From Notamacropus eugenii (Eukaryota > Chordata > Mammalia > Diprotodontia > Macropodidae), in contig NC_092875.1 of the NCBI RefSeq assembly GCF_028372415.1, positions 145,670,856 through 145,734,855 of the forward strand: a stretch of 64,000 bases of DNA. Reading direction: 5' to 3'. Below the pieces are notes generated by a model. It was given only the letters and a program-made list of their open reading frames with translations, ran no database searches and had not been told where the DNA came from. The position numbers were made by a program, and so were the translations under genes. Shown piece by piece: positions 11,278 through 23,027 of the stretch (the stretch's first letter is position 1; every line of letters begins with the position of its first letter).

Positions 11278-11535
11278 TCATCAAGCATTTATTAAGCACC
11301 ATATTATGTGCCAGCACTGTGCTAAGAACTTTACAAATATAATTGTTGGTCCTTACAACAAACCTAGGAAGCAGGTGCTGTTACTATTCATTATCTTTAT
11401 AGCTGAAGAAACCAAGGCAAACAGATCTTCAAATGACTTGCCTAGGGTCACATGGCAAACACATGAGGTCAGATTGGACTCAGATATCCCTGGCTCCAGG
11501 CTCAGTGCTCTATCCACTGAGCCACCTAACTGCAT
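11278..11535 (-). repeat. Marsupial tRNA-headed SINE with MIR-like body (antisense)
   Basis: The right edge (about 11,505-11,535) is the reverse of the marsupial SINE head: 'gctctatccactgagccacc' then 'taactgc'. The body carries the antisense core ('atgacttgcctagggtcac'). An L2-like antisense stretch follows at 11,540-11,600 ('cctcaagagttaacattgta'), so the SINE probably sits in an L2. Confidence 0.7.
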
Positions 11536-11754
11536 CATTTGTTTGAAGGACGTAGACAAAAATGAAAACTATCCTCCCCCTCAAGAGTTAACATTGTAAT
11601 GAAAGACTATAACATATGCACAAATAAGTAATATAAAATAAATAAGGTAATTTCCAAGGCTGGGGTAGGTAACAGGGAGGGAAGGAGAGACACTCGAAGC
11701 TATTTATCTTTGCGTAAGAGTCCCCACTTGAAAAGAAACTCGGGCTTCCAAGAG

Positions 11755-11930
11755 GAATAAAGCTCTTACTAGCTGGAGAGATGACAAAGGACCTAGGTTT
11801 CAATCTGGTCTCTGTCACTTATTTATTGTCAGGGAGTCTCTTAATCACAATGGGGCCCCCTTTCCCTCTCTGTAAAATGCTAAGAATATTACCTGTACCT
11901 CACAGTGCTATTGTGGAGAATGTGTTGTCT
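11755..11930 (+). repeat. MIR/CORE-SINE
   Basis: 'ggacctaggtttcaatctgg', 'ctctgtaaaatgctaag' and 'tacctcacagtgctattgtg' follow the sense MIR order. Confidence 0.65.
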
Positions 11931-11944
11931 ACATGCAAACTAGC

Positions 11945-12230
11945 ATTAGAGCCTCCAAGCACACTTTGTACTCTCCTGCTCATGTTCTTGTTTATTTTCA
12001 CATCACTCATCTCCATCTTCTCTTCATCAATCCTAATCCTGCCGATTTTTTTTGAGTCATTGCCAACATCATCTCTTCTTTAAAGCCTCCTCTGACCACT
12101 CCCATTACAAAAATAGCTCCCTAGTTCATTAATACCCAATTCCCACTCATTTGAGATCAATCATTATCTTTGATTGAAGTAGTGACCTCTCTTTCTGTGA
12201 TTTTCTTATACTACAGGTTGGTCCTGCTTA
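11945..12230 (+). repeat. Possible L2 fragment
   Basis: A CT-rich sense strand with 'ttaaagcctcctctgacc' resembles an L2 3' region. The match is weak. Confidence 0.35.
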
Positions 12231-12289
12231 GTTTAGGTAATGAATCTCGTGAAGTAGACACATTATTTTAAATTCATGCTGTGTATTTC

Positions 12290-12470
12290 CACTGAACTGG
12301 AATCAATGACTATATTTACATAATGTTATAATATTACGATCTATTATAATTATATATTATGAACATAATATAATAAATGCATGTCATGATATAATTAGTA
12401 TTATAATTACATAATAAATAATAATTTAGAATAGCGTGAATTCAAGTACATGTGACATTTTCGTTAATAT
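12290..12470. repeat. AT-rich low-complexity stretch
   Basis: Dense TAATATTA/ATTATAAT motifs with partial palindromes ('attataattatatattat'). No coding content. Confidence 0.6.
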
Positions 12471-12639
12471 GTATCTAGTTATATTATTTAAAGCTTATAT
12501 TCAGTAAGGATTAGGAAGGAATGTGGGAAGGGATGGTCTAAGCCTATGATTTTATCCAAGTAGGAAACTCCTGCTACGGAAACATCTTGTTGCCAATACA
12601 GATAGGCTTTTTCCCATGGTCACACAGCCAGTACGTGAC

Positions 12640-12835
12640 AGTCTTCTTGTTGTCAAGACTAGCCTTCCAGTCATTACGCAAGGCTGCCTCCCTCCTATTA
12701 TTATTTATTCAATGCTTATTTCTCATTTTACAGACTCTATTGTAAACTCCCTAAGGAAGGGATTTTCACTTAGACTTCTTTGTATTCCTCAGAAAACTGA
12801 GGTCATTCAAATCAAGTATTTCTTGATTTAATCTT
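12640..12835 (+). repeat. L2 LINE 3' tail
   Basis: 'cagactctattgtaaactcc', 'ctaaggaagggattttcact' and 'ctttgtattcctcag' follow the L2 tail order. Confidence 0.5.
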
Positions 12836-13284
12836 GCTTCGTTTTCTGCTTCATTAGAATCCTGTTAAAAAACCATGTCATCATCCCACATTCTGAAAAA
12901 GTTAGTTAGATTTAAAGAGTCCATTAAAATACTTAAAAGACTAATCCTATTACTGGAAGGAAGTAAATTGTTCCCTTTTAGACAATGTACTAATATTTTC
13001 ATGTTACTAAGGTTCCATTTAGTAATTTATAAAAAGTAATTTCATTCAACAAATACTTATAGAGTGCTGCTTAGAATATGCAAGGCATTATGGATCCAAG
13101 TGGCCTAAGGAATTTAGCACAACTTACTTCCTACTGTATGGCATGACTTCTAGTCTGCCTATTGTTTAGAACATAATATTAACTAGTGTTTATTTAACCC
13201 CTTAGAGTTTAAAAAACTTTTCCATCTATTCATTCATTTGATCTTCCCCTTCATGGGCACTTTAACCATCTTGTTTCCCTAACT
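12836..13284. other. Intergenic with one small L2 remnant
   Basis: No gene. A short antisense L2 tail remnant lies near 13,045-13,100 ('ttcaacaaatacttatagag'). Confidence 0.4.
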
Positions 13285-13480
13285 ACATCATCATTACCAT
13301 CATCATAGTTAGCATTTATGTACGTGTTTTAAGAGTTGCAAGGTGCTTTATATATATTATTTCATTTTATCTCCCAACAACTGGTTGGTACAATTAGATT
13401 ATTCTGACTTTACAAATGGGGAAACTGAACTTTAGAGAGGTTAAGTAATTTGTCCAGAATCACACAGCTAGTAAGATGCT
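13285..13480 (-). repeat. MIR (antisense)
   Basis: 'catcatagttagcatttatg', 'caaatggggaaactgaactt' and 'gtccagaatcacacagctag' are the antisense MIR in order. Confidence 0.8.
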
Positions 13481-13680
13481 ATGCTTTACGAGCAAAGCAG
13501 AATTGAAGTAGCTCAAAAGAAATGTGAGATGCATAAATATGGAGAATCCACCCAGAATGTTCATATGAACTATTTGTGCCTGATCCGTGGTAGAGCATTC
13601 TGAGCTCCTGACTGTCACATAGTGATGTCATTTTGGTCCTCTTCAAGAACTTCAAGAATGAAGGACAACAACCAGAGGAC
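13480..13680 (+). mobile_element. LINE-A 3' end: ORF C-terminus and tail
   Basis: Encodes the degraded C-terminal tail of the same LINE as the 29.4 kb and 18.9 kb copies: NVHMNYLC followed by RGRAF. In the presumed ancestral sequence this region looks like a C-x2-C..H-x3-H finger; the second cysteine is replaced here. It ends with 'agtgatgtcattttggtcct' and 'gaatgaaggacaacaacc', the tail shared with the SINEs at 35,553 and 42,021. Confidence 0.65.
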
Positions 13681-13844
13681 TCTGTCCACTAAACTGTGCA
13701 GCATCGCAAGCTTAGGATTTCTGTTCACCATTTTCAGTCATAAGCTTAGATGAGCATTGAGTTACAGTCTTGCACATAGGTAGTTGTCTACCCAGGATAA
13801 TTTGAAGGGTTCTTGAAGCCTCCTCGTCACCCCCCAAATTTTAA

Positions 13845-14990
13845 CTCAATTCAATAAATATTAAGTACCTATAATGTGCAAGGCACAATTTTAGGTGTTG
13901 GGAATACAAAGACAAAAAAATGGACCTTGCTCAAGAGAGCTTACTTTCTAGTGGGGAAATAAAACATTTCTCCAATGAAGTAAGAAAACAGGAAAAATTA
14001 AAGGAAAGGAAACCACTAAAAACTAGGGAAATCAATGAAGACTTCATGGAAAAAGTGGCAGTGGATAGAGGGATGTGGCTAGAATCAAGAAGACCTGAGT
14101 CCAAACCTGATCTCCTACACTAACTTCATGACCCTGGACAAATTACAACCTGTCTGCCTCCATTTTCTCATCTACAAAGTAGAGATAATATTAGCCCCTC
14201 CCTCCCAGGGCTGTTGTAAGGATGAAATGAGATAACATTTGTGAAGTGCTTTTCAAGCCTTAAAGCAATATATAAATAGTAGATATTAAAGGAAAATGAG
14301 GATTCTGAAATATCAAGATGAGAAAGGAATGAATCCAAGATAAAGGACAAATAAACAGAGGCAGGAGATGAGATGTTGAATTTGAGGAACAGATAGGGCC
14401 TCCTTTGGCCAGGACATAAGATTATTGAAAGTTGAGGTTGGTTGACTACTTGCCAGGTAGTGAGTTGCATGGGGATTCCTTCTGTAGATTAAACTAGATG
14501 TCCACTGAGGTTGCTTCCAACTCTTAAATTCCATTATTCAGTGAATAGTATGAAATAAGTACAAAAAAAGGGAGCTTAGGGTCAGATTGCAGAGACCTTA
14601 GTTTGTATTTTGGAGAATGCCCACAGGGAGCATGACATAATCAGATACATGCCTTCAGAAGATGACTTTGATGGTGAAGATGCATTAGAGTAGAGAGACT
14701 GGAAGCAAGGAACCCAATTGTGAGGCTACATCCATGGTCCATATGTGATAAGGGCCTGAACTAAAGAAGTGGCTGTACATATGGAAAGAAGGGAGCAGAT
14801 GCAAGATATGTTTTGGAAGTTCAATCTGACTGGATAATGAGAAGCAAGGAAGAGGAAAAATTCAAGATTTCAAATCTAAGTTACTGGGGAAATAGTGGTG
14901 ACTTCAGCAGACATAGAAAAGTTTAAAGAAACAACTATTTCAGGGGGAAAGATAAGTTTTATTTCAGACATACTAAATTTGAGATCACTA
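13845..14990 (-). repeat. L2 LINE (antisense), split by a SINE
   Basis: 13,845-14,052 is the reversed L2 tail ('aattcaataaatattaagta', 'ggtgttgggaatacaaagac'). After the SINE at 14,053-14,290 the reversed L2 body continues at about 14,640-14,990 ('gataagggcctgaactaaag'; 'tgtacatatggaaagaaggg'), which is antisense L2 ORF2 C-terminal region. The part at 14,291-14,640 is poorly preserved. Confidence 0.6.
14053..14290 (+). repeat. CORE-SINE inserted in L2
   Basis: 'gtggcagtggatagagggat', 'atcaagaagacctgagtcca', 'cattttctcatctacaaagt' and 'gaagtgcttttcaagcctta' show a tRNA-like head plus CORE-type body. It interrupts the surrounding antisense L2. Confidence 0.7.
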
Positions 14991-15171
14991 TGAGACATTC
15001 TGTTGATGCATTAGTAGGGATTAGTGCATCCTATTACCTAAATTGTCACTTTAGGAGATATCTTAGGCCCATTTTCAAGGGGAGAACCTCCAATCTCAGG
15101 GCTCAACAATTGTGTATGATAAAGAAAATGTTTCTGATATCCCACATGTTAATTCTAAATGATTTTTTTTC

Positions 15172-15385
15172 CAGGTGGTAGCATGAACAGAGTGCTAGAC
15201 CTGGAGTCAAGAAGACCTGAGTTCAAATCTCTTCTCAAAAATTTATTATCTGTGTAATCCTGGTCAAGTCATTTAGCCTCTAGTTTTTCCATCTATAAAA
15301 TGAAAGCTGGGAGAATCAAATGAGATAATGTATGTAAAGAGTTTTGCAAACCTTAAAGTGCTATATAAATGCTAAAAGCATTTTA
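15172..15385 (+). repeat. CORE-SINE
   Basis: 'caggtggtagcatgaacaga', 'gtcaagaagacctgagttca', 'tccatctataaaatgaaagc' and 'ccttaaagtgctatataaat' follow the same plan as the SINE at 14,053. Confidence 0.7.
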
Positions 15386-15417
15386 CAGATAGTGGTTAGC
15401 CTATAAAACTATTACTG

Positions 15418-15770
15418 TCCTAATAATAATAGCTCATATTTATGTAGTCCTTGAAGATTTTAAGGGTTTTTCTCACAAAATCCCTGAGAGGAAAAGTGCA
15501 TATTATTAGCCATATTTTGCAGCTTGACTTAGGGGAATGAAAGGGGAAAGAAACTAGTATTTATTAATCATCTATTATGTGTCAGGGACCATGCTAAGTG
15601 CTCTACAAATACTGCTGCATTTGATGGATGTGGAAACTAAGTCTGGGAAACGCTTAATAACTTGATCATTTCTACGTAGCTAGTAAGTGTCAGAGATGGG
15701 ACTTAAACGCAAGTCTTCTCATTTTAAGAACCATGATTTTTCTCTACATCAGACACTGTTTTTACCATGT
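15418..15770 (-). repeat. Two adjacent MIR copies (antisense)
   Basis: First copy about 15,418-15,525 ('taataataatagctcatatt'), second about 15,545-15,770 ('agtatttattaatcatctat', 'gtagctagtaagtgtcagag', 'acttaaacgcaagtcttctc'). Confidence 0.7.
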
Positions 15771-16009
15771 TATAAATAAAATTTATAAAATATATAATAA
15801 AATTTCTGATATTTGCTCCCAGAACCATGCAGCATTGTTTTTCAAAGAAAAATTGACTTATAATGAACTTTGGGAACAAAATCCTTTCAGTAGTTAGCAA
15901 CCACCAGAAATCTAAGTCGCTTTATGAAAATAAATTACATTATTTTCAACTACATAACTTATGCACACACACATTTAAGTTATGAGAAAAGATTCCATCA
16001 GAATCAAAG

Positions 16010-16135
16010 AGCAATATTTACTTAAGCCCAACTACGTGCCAGGCACATTGGAAATACATAGGATAAAACTGAAACTATTTTGACTTCAAGGAGTTTGCAT
16101 TCTATTGGGGGACATATAGAAGTAAAGTGGGGAAA
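16010..16135 (-). repeat. L2 LINE 3' end (antisense)
   Basis: 'aactacgtgccaggcacatt' and 'ttcaaggagtttgcattcta' are the reversed L2 tail. Confidence 0.6.
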
Positions 16136-17316
16136 ATTAATCCGAACATCCCTGATCAAGAGATTTCTCTAAATCCCAGTTGGTAAAGTCACAGAATGGG
16201 CAGAATAACATACATAACAGAGACAACAAGGTGTTAATGTGTTAAATTAGGTGCAAAGATATGCTTACACTCTGTTACTCCTTTTCTAAATGTAATGTAT
16301 AACTTAAATTAGATTGTTTACTGTCTCAGGGAAAGGGGAGGAGAAGGAAGGATAGATAGAATATGGAACTCAAAATTTAAAGAAAAAGTTAAAAATTGTT
16401 TCTCTATGTAATTGAGGGAAAATATTTTTTAAGTTCTTCCTGATAGAATTGGAACGACAATTGGATGTAGCCTTGGTGGCCTTCATAAAAGAAGCTTGCC
16501 AGCTCTAGAAACAAAGGAGATGATAAGCTACTTTAAAGAATGTAACCCTTTGGAAATCTAGAGAGAAAACTGTGAAAGAAAAACCCAGCTTTTGAAAGAG
16601 GTTGCTCTTTTTCATTTCCCATGTTTCTCTAACAGAGATCAGTGGATAATAGGGATTTCTTTCTCTTTCCACTCCACCCTATCAGCTCCAATATATTGCA
16701 ACACAATATTCACCCAAAAGAAGACACCACATTCAGCTGGGAGCAGACTATAAGACTAAGAGTAGGTGGAAGCAGCTTTGAGGATTGAGACCTCTGGAAG
16801 CAGAGAAGAGAATCATCTACATCTCCAAGAGAGAATTAACCCTGGAGGTTGAAGATTGAGTTTCAAAGGGAAATAGGGCCATAAGTCTATCTAAATGACC
16901 TGCCTAGTTGACCCTCTGTGCTCAAGAGAGAATCGTGTGAGAACATCATGAGAAGAGAAAGACCACCAGAACATCAAAGTCCTCTAGTGCCAGAGGTATG
17001 AGTAGTCTTGGCCACATGTGTTCTTTATGTGTGTCCCAACGACCAATGTGCTCTATGTGTTCTCCATTATTTCCATTGACATTGCATGTATTTGGGGGAG
17101 AGTATATCCCTGATTTATGGGATGTCTATTTTGTAGCCATTTACTTTGATTTCTTAGTGAATGCCTTTGCTTTGAGCTCACCATGACTACTGACTGACTA
17201 TTAAAAGTAGTAACCAGCTGTTAGATTTAGGAATACAGACCAACAGAATACATAGAACCTTGAGGAGGAAATGTAAAAGGGCTCTGGACTTACTCTCCCA
17301 ACACCCTCCCTCCCTC
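16136..17316. other. Unassigned interval, possibly an old LTR-like repeat
   Basis: No gene found. About 16,600-17,260 has the mixed composition of a retroviral LTR and an ATTAAA near 17,200, but I found no matching TG/CA ends or target duplication, so I do not call one. Confidence 0.3.
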
Positions 17317-17348
<32 letters not shown>

Positions 17349-17400
17349 CACACACACACACACGAGTGCATGCATGCATGCGCATGCACGTCCACACACA
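17317..17400. repeat. (CA)n microsatellite with CATG run
   Basis: CA repeat 17,317-17,363 with one CG interruption, then 'gcatgcatgcatgcgcatgc' and a short CA stretch. Confidence 0.95.
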
Positions 17401-18071
17401 CTTGCAGGTCAGCTCCTTAGAGTATACCAGAATATATTTCTGTCTCAAGGTTCTAAAGGTATTCCTGAGGAACAGTGATATTTTCTAACGCTCTCAGCTC
17501 AAGCCCTCATTCTAGGTTATCTCCCCCCAATGTAATCATCAGAGATTAGTGCCCCAGGGTCATTTTAACCAGTTAATATCTCCCGTACATCAATGATAAC
17601 TAGTTAACATAACTTAGCTTTTACAAAGGGATGTTTACCGAAAAGAAATGGGAAGACACTAAGGCATACCAACCAACCAGTTAAACATTGCAATTGTTCA
17701 GGCAAAAGGTCATGAGGAGACGGATGATGGTGGCTATCTGAGCAAAAAGGAAACACATAATGAGAGATGTTGTGAAAATATAAAAGGTAAGACTTGACAA
17801 TATATCAAATAGGAAGGATTAGTGCAAATGAAGAGCTGAGAATAGTGATCTCCCTCCAAAAAGATTTAGACAGTGTGCCAGACCAAATTCTGATGAGGAA
17901 ATTCAGAAAAAAAATTATAGTTTTTTGTCCAGGCCAGGTCAGCATAGAGACACAGACATAAAGGTCTACAGTCAGTATAATTACACAGCATCCAATTTTG
18001 TGGAATTATTTTTTTTTTAATATGTGAACAGTGTAAGCCCATCTTCAATATAGAAAGATAATACTCATGGC
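17401..18071. other. Intergenic, no recognised feature
   Basis: No gene or nameable repeat. A T-run lies at about 18,010-18,019. Confidence 0.45.
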
Positions 18072-18252
18072 AGTATGGCATAGTGAATTTGGAATTAAAG
18101 AAACTGAATTTGAAACTGGGTTCTGTTACATTCTACCTGTGTGATCTTAGGCAGGTGATTTCACTTCTTTGACTTCAGTTTCCTTATTTGTAAAATGAAG
18201 ATTGAATTACATGATCTTTAAAGTCTCATCCAGTTCTAAATTTAAGATCCTA
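18072..18252 (+). repeat. CORE-SINE / MON1-like SINE
   Basis: 'gcagtatggcatagtgaatt', 'ctgtgtgatcttaggcaggt', 'tttgtaaaatgaagattgaa' and 'tccagttctaaatttaagat'. Confidence 0.7.
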
Positions 18253-18396
18253 GTAGTTATATTTAATAAAGATATTTAACAGACCTGTAAGGCTTTGGAT
18301 ACATTATTTTCAGTTGACAAAATGGGGAATTTAACTTATCATAGACACCTATCAAATTAGTGATTATTTTAATTGCCTTTACATACATCTAGTTCT

Positions 18397-18650
18397 TGGA
18401 GGCAGCTAAGTAACTTAGTGGATAAGAGAGCTGGACCTGGAGTCAGGAAGTTCTGAGTTCAAATCCAGCCTCAGACACAACTAACTGTGTGACTCAGGGC
18501 AAGTCACTTAACCTTGTTTCCCTTAATTTTCTCATCTATAAAATGAACAGGAGGAAGAAAAGGCAAATCACTCCAATATCTTTGCCAAGAAAACTCCAAA
18601 GGGCACAATGAGAGGTTGGACACAACTAATACAATAGACAACAACAAAAC
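18397..18650 (+). repeat. tRNA-SINE, nearly full length, BovB-like tail
   Basis: Head 'ggcagctaagtaacttagtg' and 'gataagagagctggacctgg'; middle 'tgactcagggcaagtcactt'; 3' part 'atctttgccaagaaaactcc' then a decayed 'gggcacaatgagaggttgga' and 'cacaactaatacaatagaca'. The tail corresponds to that of BovB/RTE LINEs. The head is tRNA-derived but this is not a tRNA gene. Confidence 0.8.
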
Positions 18651-18654
18651 TTAC

Positions 18655-18785
18655 TAGTTAAGTGATCTTGGGCAAGTTATAGTAACCTCTCCCCAATTCA
18701 GTTTCTCATTTGTAAAAAAGAGATGGTTTTACAAAAGGTCTTTCAAGGTCTCAACCAGGACTAGAGCTATGATCTTCAATCAATC
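18655..18785 (+). repeat. CORE-SINE fragment
   Basis: 'agtgatcttgggcaagttat', 'agtttctcatttgtaaaaaa' and 'aaggtctcaaccaggactag' are the 3' half of a sense CORE-SINE. Confidence 0.55.
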
Positions 18786-18889
18786 AATTTTCAGGGTGCA
18801 GCTCTTACCTTAGAACTTAAGTACACATGTATTCTCACTGATGTGAGCAGCCTTTTCACCAATGAAGACTGAACCCCACTGATTGGTTT

Positions 18890-19560
18890 TTGTACTTAAT
18901 TCTTGAAGAGAAACAAAATGATATCGCTATGCTAGGGTTAAGTTTCGATACATCCAACTGTGGCTGATCAGATCAATATGAGCTCAGAATGCTCTATCAC
19001 AGGTCAGGTAAAAATAATCCATGTGAACATTTGGAGTGGATTCTCTAAACTGGCACATACTGCATTTTCTTTGAGCTGTTTCAATTCTGCTTTGTTCACA
19101 GAGCACAGCACCTTCTCTGATGTGGGCATGACATGCTGAGCGGTCCTGTGCCAGTGTCTCCCACATTACACAATCTATTCGAACAACGTGGCCAGCCCAT
19201 CAGAATTGCACTCTCTGAAGCAGAGTTTGAATGCTTGGCAGTTTAGTTTGAGTAAGAACCTCAGTGTCTGGTACCTTTTCCTGTCAGGTGATTTTCAGAA
19301 TCTTCCTAAGGCAATTCAAAAGGAAGTGATTTAGTTTCCTGGCATGGCACTAGTATACTGTCCAAGTTTCATGGGCATACAACAATGAGGTGAGCACAAT
19401 AGCTCTGTAGAACTTCAGTTTGGTAGTCAGTATAATACCTCTTCTCTCCCATACTTTCCTTCAGAGCCTCCTAAACACTGTGATTGAACTCAATATACAC
19501 CGACTTACCTTCTATGATTTTGGTCCATTTCTTTCTCTAAATACTCTACCAAAACTCATT
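18890..19560 (-). mobile_element. LINE-A 3' half (antisense): RT C-terminus and tail
   Basis: On the minus strand from about 19,560 the decayed ORF reads HFLLNCLRKIL, then WAGHVVRI (near 19,185-19,165) and WETLAQDRSACHAHIREGA (about 19,160 downward), and ends NVHMDYFYLTCDRAF near 18,985. It finishes with the reversed tail close to 18,895. The blocks match in order the C-terminal part of the LINE at 29.4-32.15 kb and 46.86 kb. Frameshifts and stops make it inactive. Confidence 0.7.
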
Positions 19561-20532
19561 GGATGTTTTCTTCTTTGTTATTTAATATTTTTCAGGGCAG
19601 GTGGGGAGAGGGGGAGAAGAAATTTAGCGCTGGAGTCCATTCATCTGTCATCCCTTATCCTTACCATCTGAGCAGCCCATTTCCTTTTGATTCATAATGA
19701 CTCATGGTATTTTTCACAACATTCTAACCCAGCATGAGTCTCTCTATCATCCCTTAGTTCACATGAGGTTTTGATTCTTCTAAAATTATTTTCTATGATT
19801 CACACAGCTTTTCAGTGTTACAGGGAAAATATCATTGTTACAAAACTAGGTTTTTGTTGCAGTTGCAGAGAGCACCTTGAGATCATTGAAAGAACTGCAC
19901 AGTTTTCCTAATATGATCCTGTCTTATATCCTTCTTTGGTTCAATTCTGCATTCAAGTCATTGTTCACCTGCAAGTTAGAAGTACTAATAACTAAATGGA
20001 TGGGCTCCTTGCCCAACCACATGTTATAATCTGAACAATGTGTTCTTCATCGACATTGTTTTTCCAATATAGAGATCAAGTCTGATTTTTAAAGGCTTCC
20101 AGATACCATTGTGGAAGCTCTGCAGTATTTTGGGACTCAGTGAAATCAGTACAATGTCTTCTAAGAAGACTAGCATGTGGACCACTTCTCCATTGATAGG
20201 AATTTCAGATTTGTAATAGGAATTTCAAACTTATATTTCTACAAGACATTCTCAAATTTGCTTATTCATGTTGTCAATAAAATTATTAAATACTACTGGT
20301 TCAGAATCACTTCAAGTAAAAATGGGCTTAGCTAAAAGTAAAGGGAATTATATCATTGTCAGGTTGGAATTGACTGCAGCAATGGTAGAAGAGGGTATCA
20401 TGATTTCATCTCCTGGGAAACCATGTAATAGCAAGAACTACCCTCACTGTGTCCATGAAGTGCCTGGGATTATTAATCCCCTAAAGATGAGTGAATGTGA
20501 AAATCCTAAAAAAAAGCATACTTGCATTTGAA
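19561..20532. other. Unassigned interval
   Basis: No gene. About 19,780-20,420 has the flavour of an antisense LINE coding region, but I could not fix a family or motifs. Confidence 0.35.
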
Positions 20533-21330
20533 TGTTTTCAATAAACATTTACTAAGTTATCTACTACGTACTAAGCAGCAAATGGGAGTCACAATGGATA
20601 ACATGCCAGGCTTGGAGTCAAGAAGACTTGTCTTTATGAGTTCAAATGTGACCACAGACATTTACTTGCTGTGTGACCCTGTTTGCCTCAGTTTCCCCAT
20701 CTGTAAAATGAACTGGAGAAGGAAAAGGGAAAACCACTCCAATATCTTTGCCAAGAAAACCCCAAATGGGACCACAAAGAGTTGGAGATGACTAAAATGA
20801 CTCTATACTACGCACTGTGGTATGCAATGGGGATACAAAAAGAGGCAAATCACAGTCCCTGCTCTTGAGTAGCTTATAGTATAATGAGGGAAACAATGCT
20901 AATTAATATATACAAAATAAGCTACATATAGGATAAATAGTAAAAAGTCAATAAGGAAAGATACTAGAATTAAGTGGGGTTGGGGAAAGCTTCCTGTAAG
21001 AGGAAGAATTTTAGCTGGGACTGAAAAAGACAATAGGAAGGCCAATATTTAGAGCAGAAGAGGAAGAGCATTTCAGGCATGGAGGACAGTGTGAGAAAAT
21101 CCCCAGAACTAGGAAATAGAGTGTATGGAGAATTGGCAGGAGGCTGATGTCACTGGCTTGAAGATTACATGCTGGGAGTAAGGCATAAAAATACTGGGAA
21201 GGTAGGAAGAGCTTTGAATACTAAATAGAGCATTTTGTATTTGATCCTGGAGGCCATAGGAAAGCCTTGTTTTAAGACAAAAAAAATTAATGGTGCACAG
21301 TATAAACTCATGAGGGAAGAAACTCATCTC
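20533..21330 (-). repeat. L2 LINE (antisense), split by a SINE
   Basis: 20,533-20,585 is the reversed tail ('ttcaataaacatttactaag'). After the SINE it continues from 20,800 ('ggtatgcaatggggatacaa', 'gaagaggaagagcatttcag', 'agaattggcaggaggctgat', 'ttgtatttgatcctggaggc'), running back into the L2 ORF2 C-terminal region near 21,250. Confidence 0.75.
20590..20798 (+). repeat. tRNA-SINE with BovB-like tail, inserted in L2
   Basis: 'aacatgccaggcttggagtc', 'tgcctcagtttccccatctg', 'aactggagaaggaaaaggga' and 'ccccaaatgggaccacaaag'. The bordering 'tctactacgtact' (about 20,559) and 'tctatactacgcact' (about 20,802) look like a decayed target duplication. Confidence 0.75.
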
Positions 21331-22094
21331 TGTACCCCTAACATCTATTGTCTTTTACATAGTAGATGTTTATAAGTTTTCAGGGGTTATTTCTTTTTTA
21401 TCAATTACAAAAAATAGAGAGTAGAATTTTAATCTCTGAGATTTTGGTCCCTAAACTGGAAGAACTGTAATCATACAACATTTAGGATTTGCCTTGCTAC
21501 ACCAACACACACAAATGTGAAAATTAAAGCTAGTAATTAGGCTGGCAATCAAGGCTTTTCAGTTCTTGTTGATTTAATAACCCTTAATTTGTCAAGATAT
21601 GTGCCAGGAAGACTGCATCTTCCCAATTTTTAAAGATGTAAACATAAATAATAAGGAGGCAACAATATCTGATTAAGTTTCAGAGGAAGAATAAAAATCT
21701 GAAAACAATAATAACCATTTAGTGTATCCAAATGAAGCATTAAGAGAAAAGCTATATAGTATCCTTACTGTAATTCTTTAAGGTGCAGCAATTTCATCAG
21801 CATGGGCACTTTCACTACCAACACAGTTTGCTACCTCTCTATCATTTAGTTGATAGTCTTCAAGAGTTATGTCCAAAAAATTATGAACATGAGGTCAATC
21901 TGATGATGAACCTCTTTAAATTTACTGAGGCCTGTTTTCAGGCAGCAGACGTAGTCAGTCCATTACTAGATCTACCTTCGAAACTTTTTCTTCTGACACA
22001 AGCCAGAGCTTGCACTGGCATTCTTCTAGAATTACCCTTCTAGAATCCAGGATTACTTCCTTTCCACTAAAAGGTATGCAATTGTGATAGTAGG
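21331..22094. other. Intergenic, no recognised feature
   Basis: No gene. An 86-codon open stretch at 21,783-22,043 has no recognisable domain and is treated as chance. Confidence 0.4.
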
Positions 22095-22290
22095 AGCCTA
22101 GGATCACAGATTTAGGGCTGGAAGAGACCATATATGTCACTGAGTCTAACTGCCTCATTTTTTAAGATCAAGAAACTGAATCTCAGAGAGGCTAAGCAAC
22201 TTGTCCAAGGTTGAAAGTAGCTGGGAGTTGAATCCAGACCCAAATCTAGTATTCCTTCCACTTAACCCACTGTTTCCCTCTTTATAATAT
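22095..22290 (-). repeat. MIR3/THER1-like SINE (antisense)
   Basis: 'aggatcacagatttagggct', 'ggaagagaccatatatgtca', 'aagaaactgaatctcagaga' and 'acttgtccaaggttgaaagt' follow the antisense order of this family. Confidence 0.75.
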
Positions 22291-23027
22291 TACAGTGGGA
22301 ATGATAGCTAACACATATGTAATCCCTAATATACAAAAAGTTATAGTTGACTATATACTGTATCTTTAAGAACCAAATGGACTGTTTAGGATTTGGTCAT
22401 TTTAGACTGTCAGTTTTGTGGGTTTTTTAGAAACTGAAGAGAGTTATTGAAGATATCTTAAGAAAAACAAGGAAGCCAGAGAGATATAGGATGAGGAAAA
22501 ACATTCCCTGCCCCCAAGACAACTATCATAATTTTACAAGGAAGCAATATAAAGAAAATATTATGAGGAGTGAATCTTGAGAAAGCATGATAAGAGTGAT
22601 GGCTTTAAAAGAAACTGAAGACACTTTTTCTAATTTTAGTTTTAGTTTTTTCTTACGACTGAAGAAAAGTTGGAGAAGACAGAGAGAAGAAGATTGAAAT
22701 ATCTTCTTTTCTGATGAAACTTTTCAATTCTTTATCTTGAAAAGATGACATTGTATGGTAGCATAAATGAACTAAGTGGTGGAATTCTGTTTTCAGAAGT
22801 GAAGAAAAGTTATCTAGTGTTATGATGGTGTCATGAGATGTTTATGATTTTTCTGACAGCTTTTAAGCACACCTAATGTATTTAAAAACATACATATTTT
22901 TATTTGTTTCAATGTTAATAAATTGTATATTTGGTAATTTTATATACTCCTAGGATTTATAGAGTTTTGATGTATAAAGACAAAGGTAGTTTCTCTAGTT
23001 CTCTAATGTTTGATGAATTAGAGTGGG
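22291..23027. other. Intergenic, no recognised feature
   Basis: AT-rich, no gene or nameable repeat. Confidence 0.45.

Noticed and set aside
16440..17260. A third LTR
   Set aside because: Composition and an ATTAAA are suggestive, but no TG/CA ends with a matching duplication could be found.
17187..17478. Open frames through the CA repeats, also at 29.7 kb, 45.9 kb and 53.3 kb
   Set aside because: Dinucleotide repeats give open Cys-Val or Thr-His runs in several frames at once.
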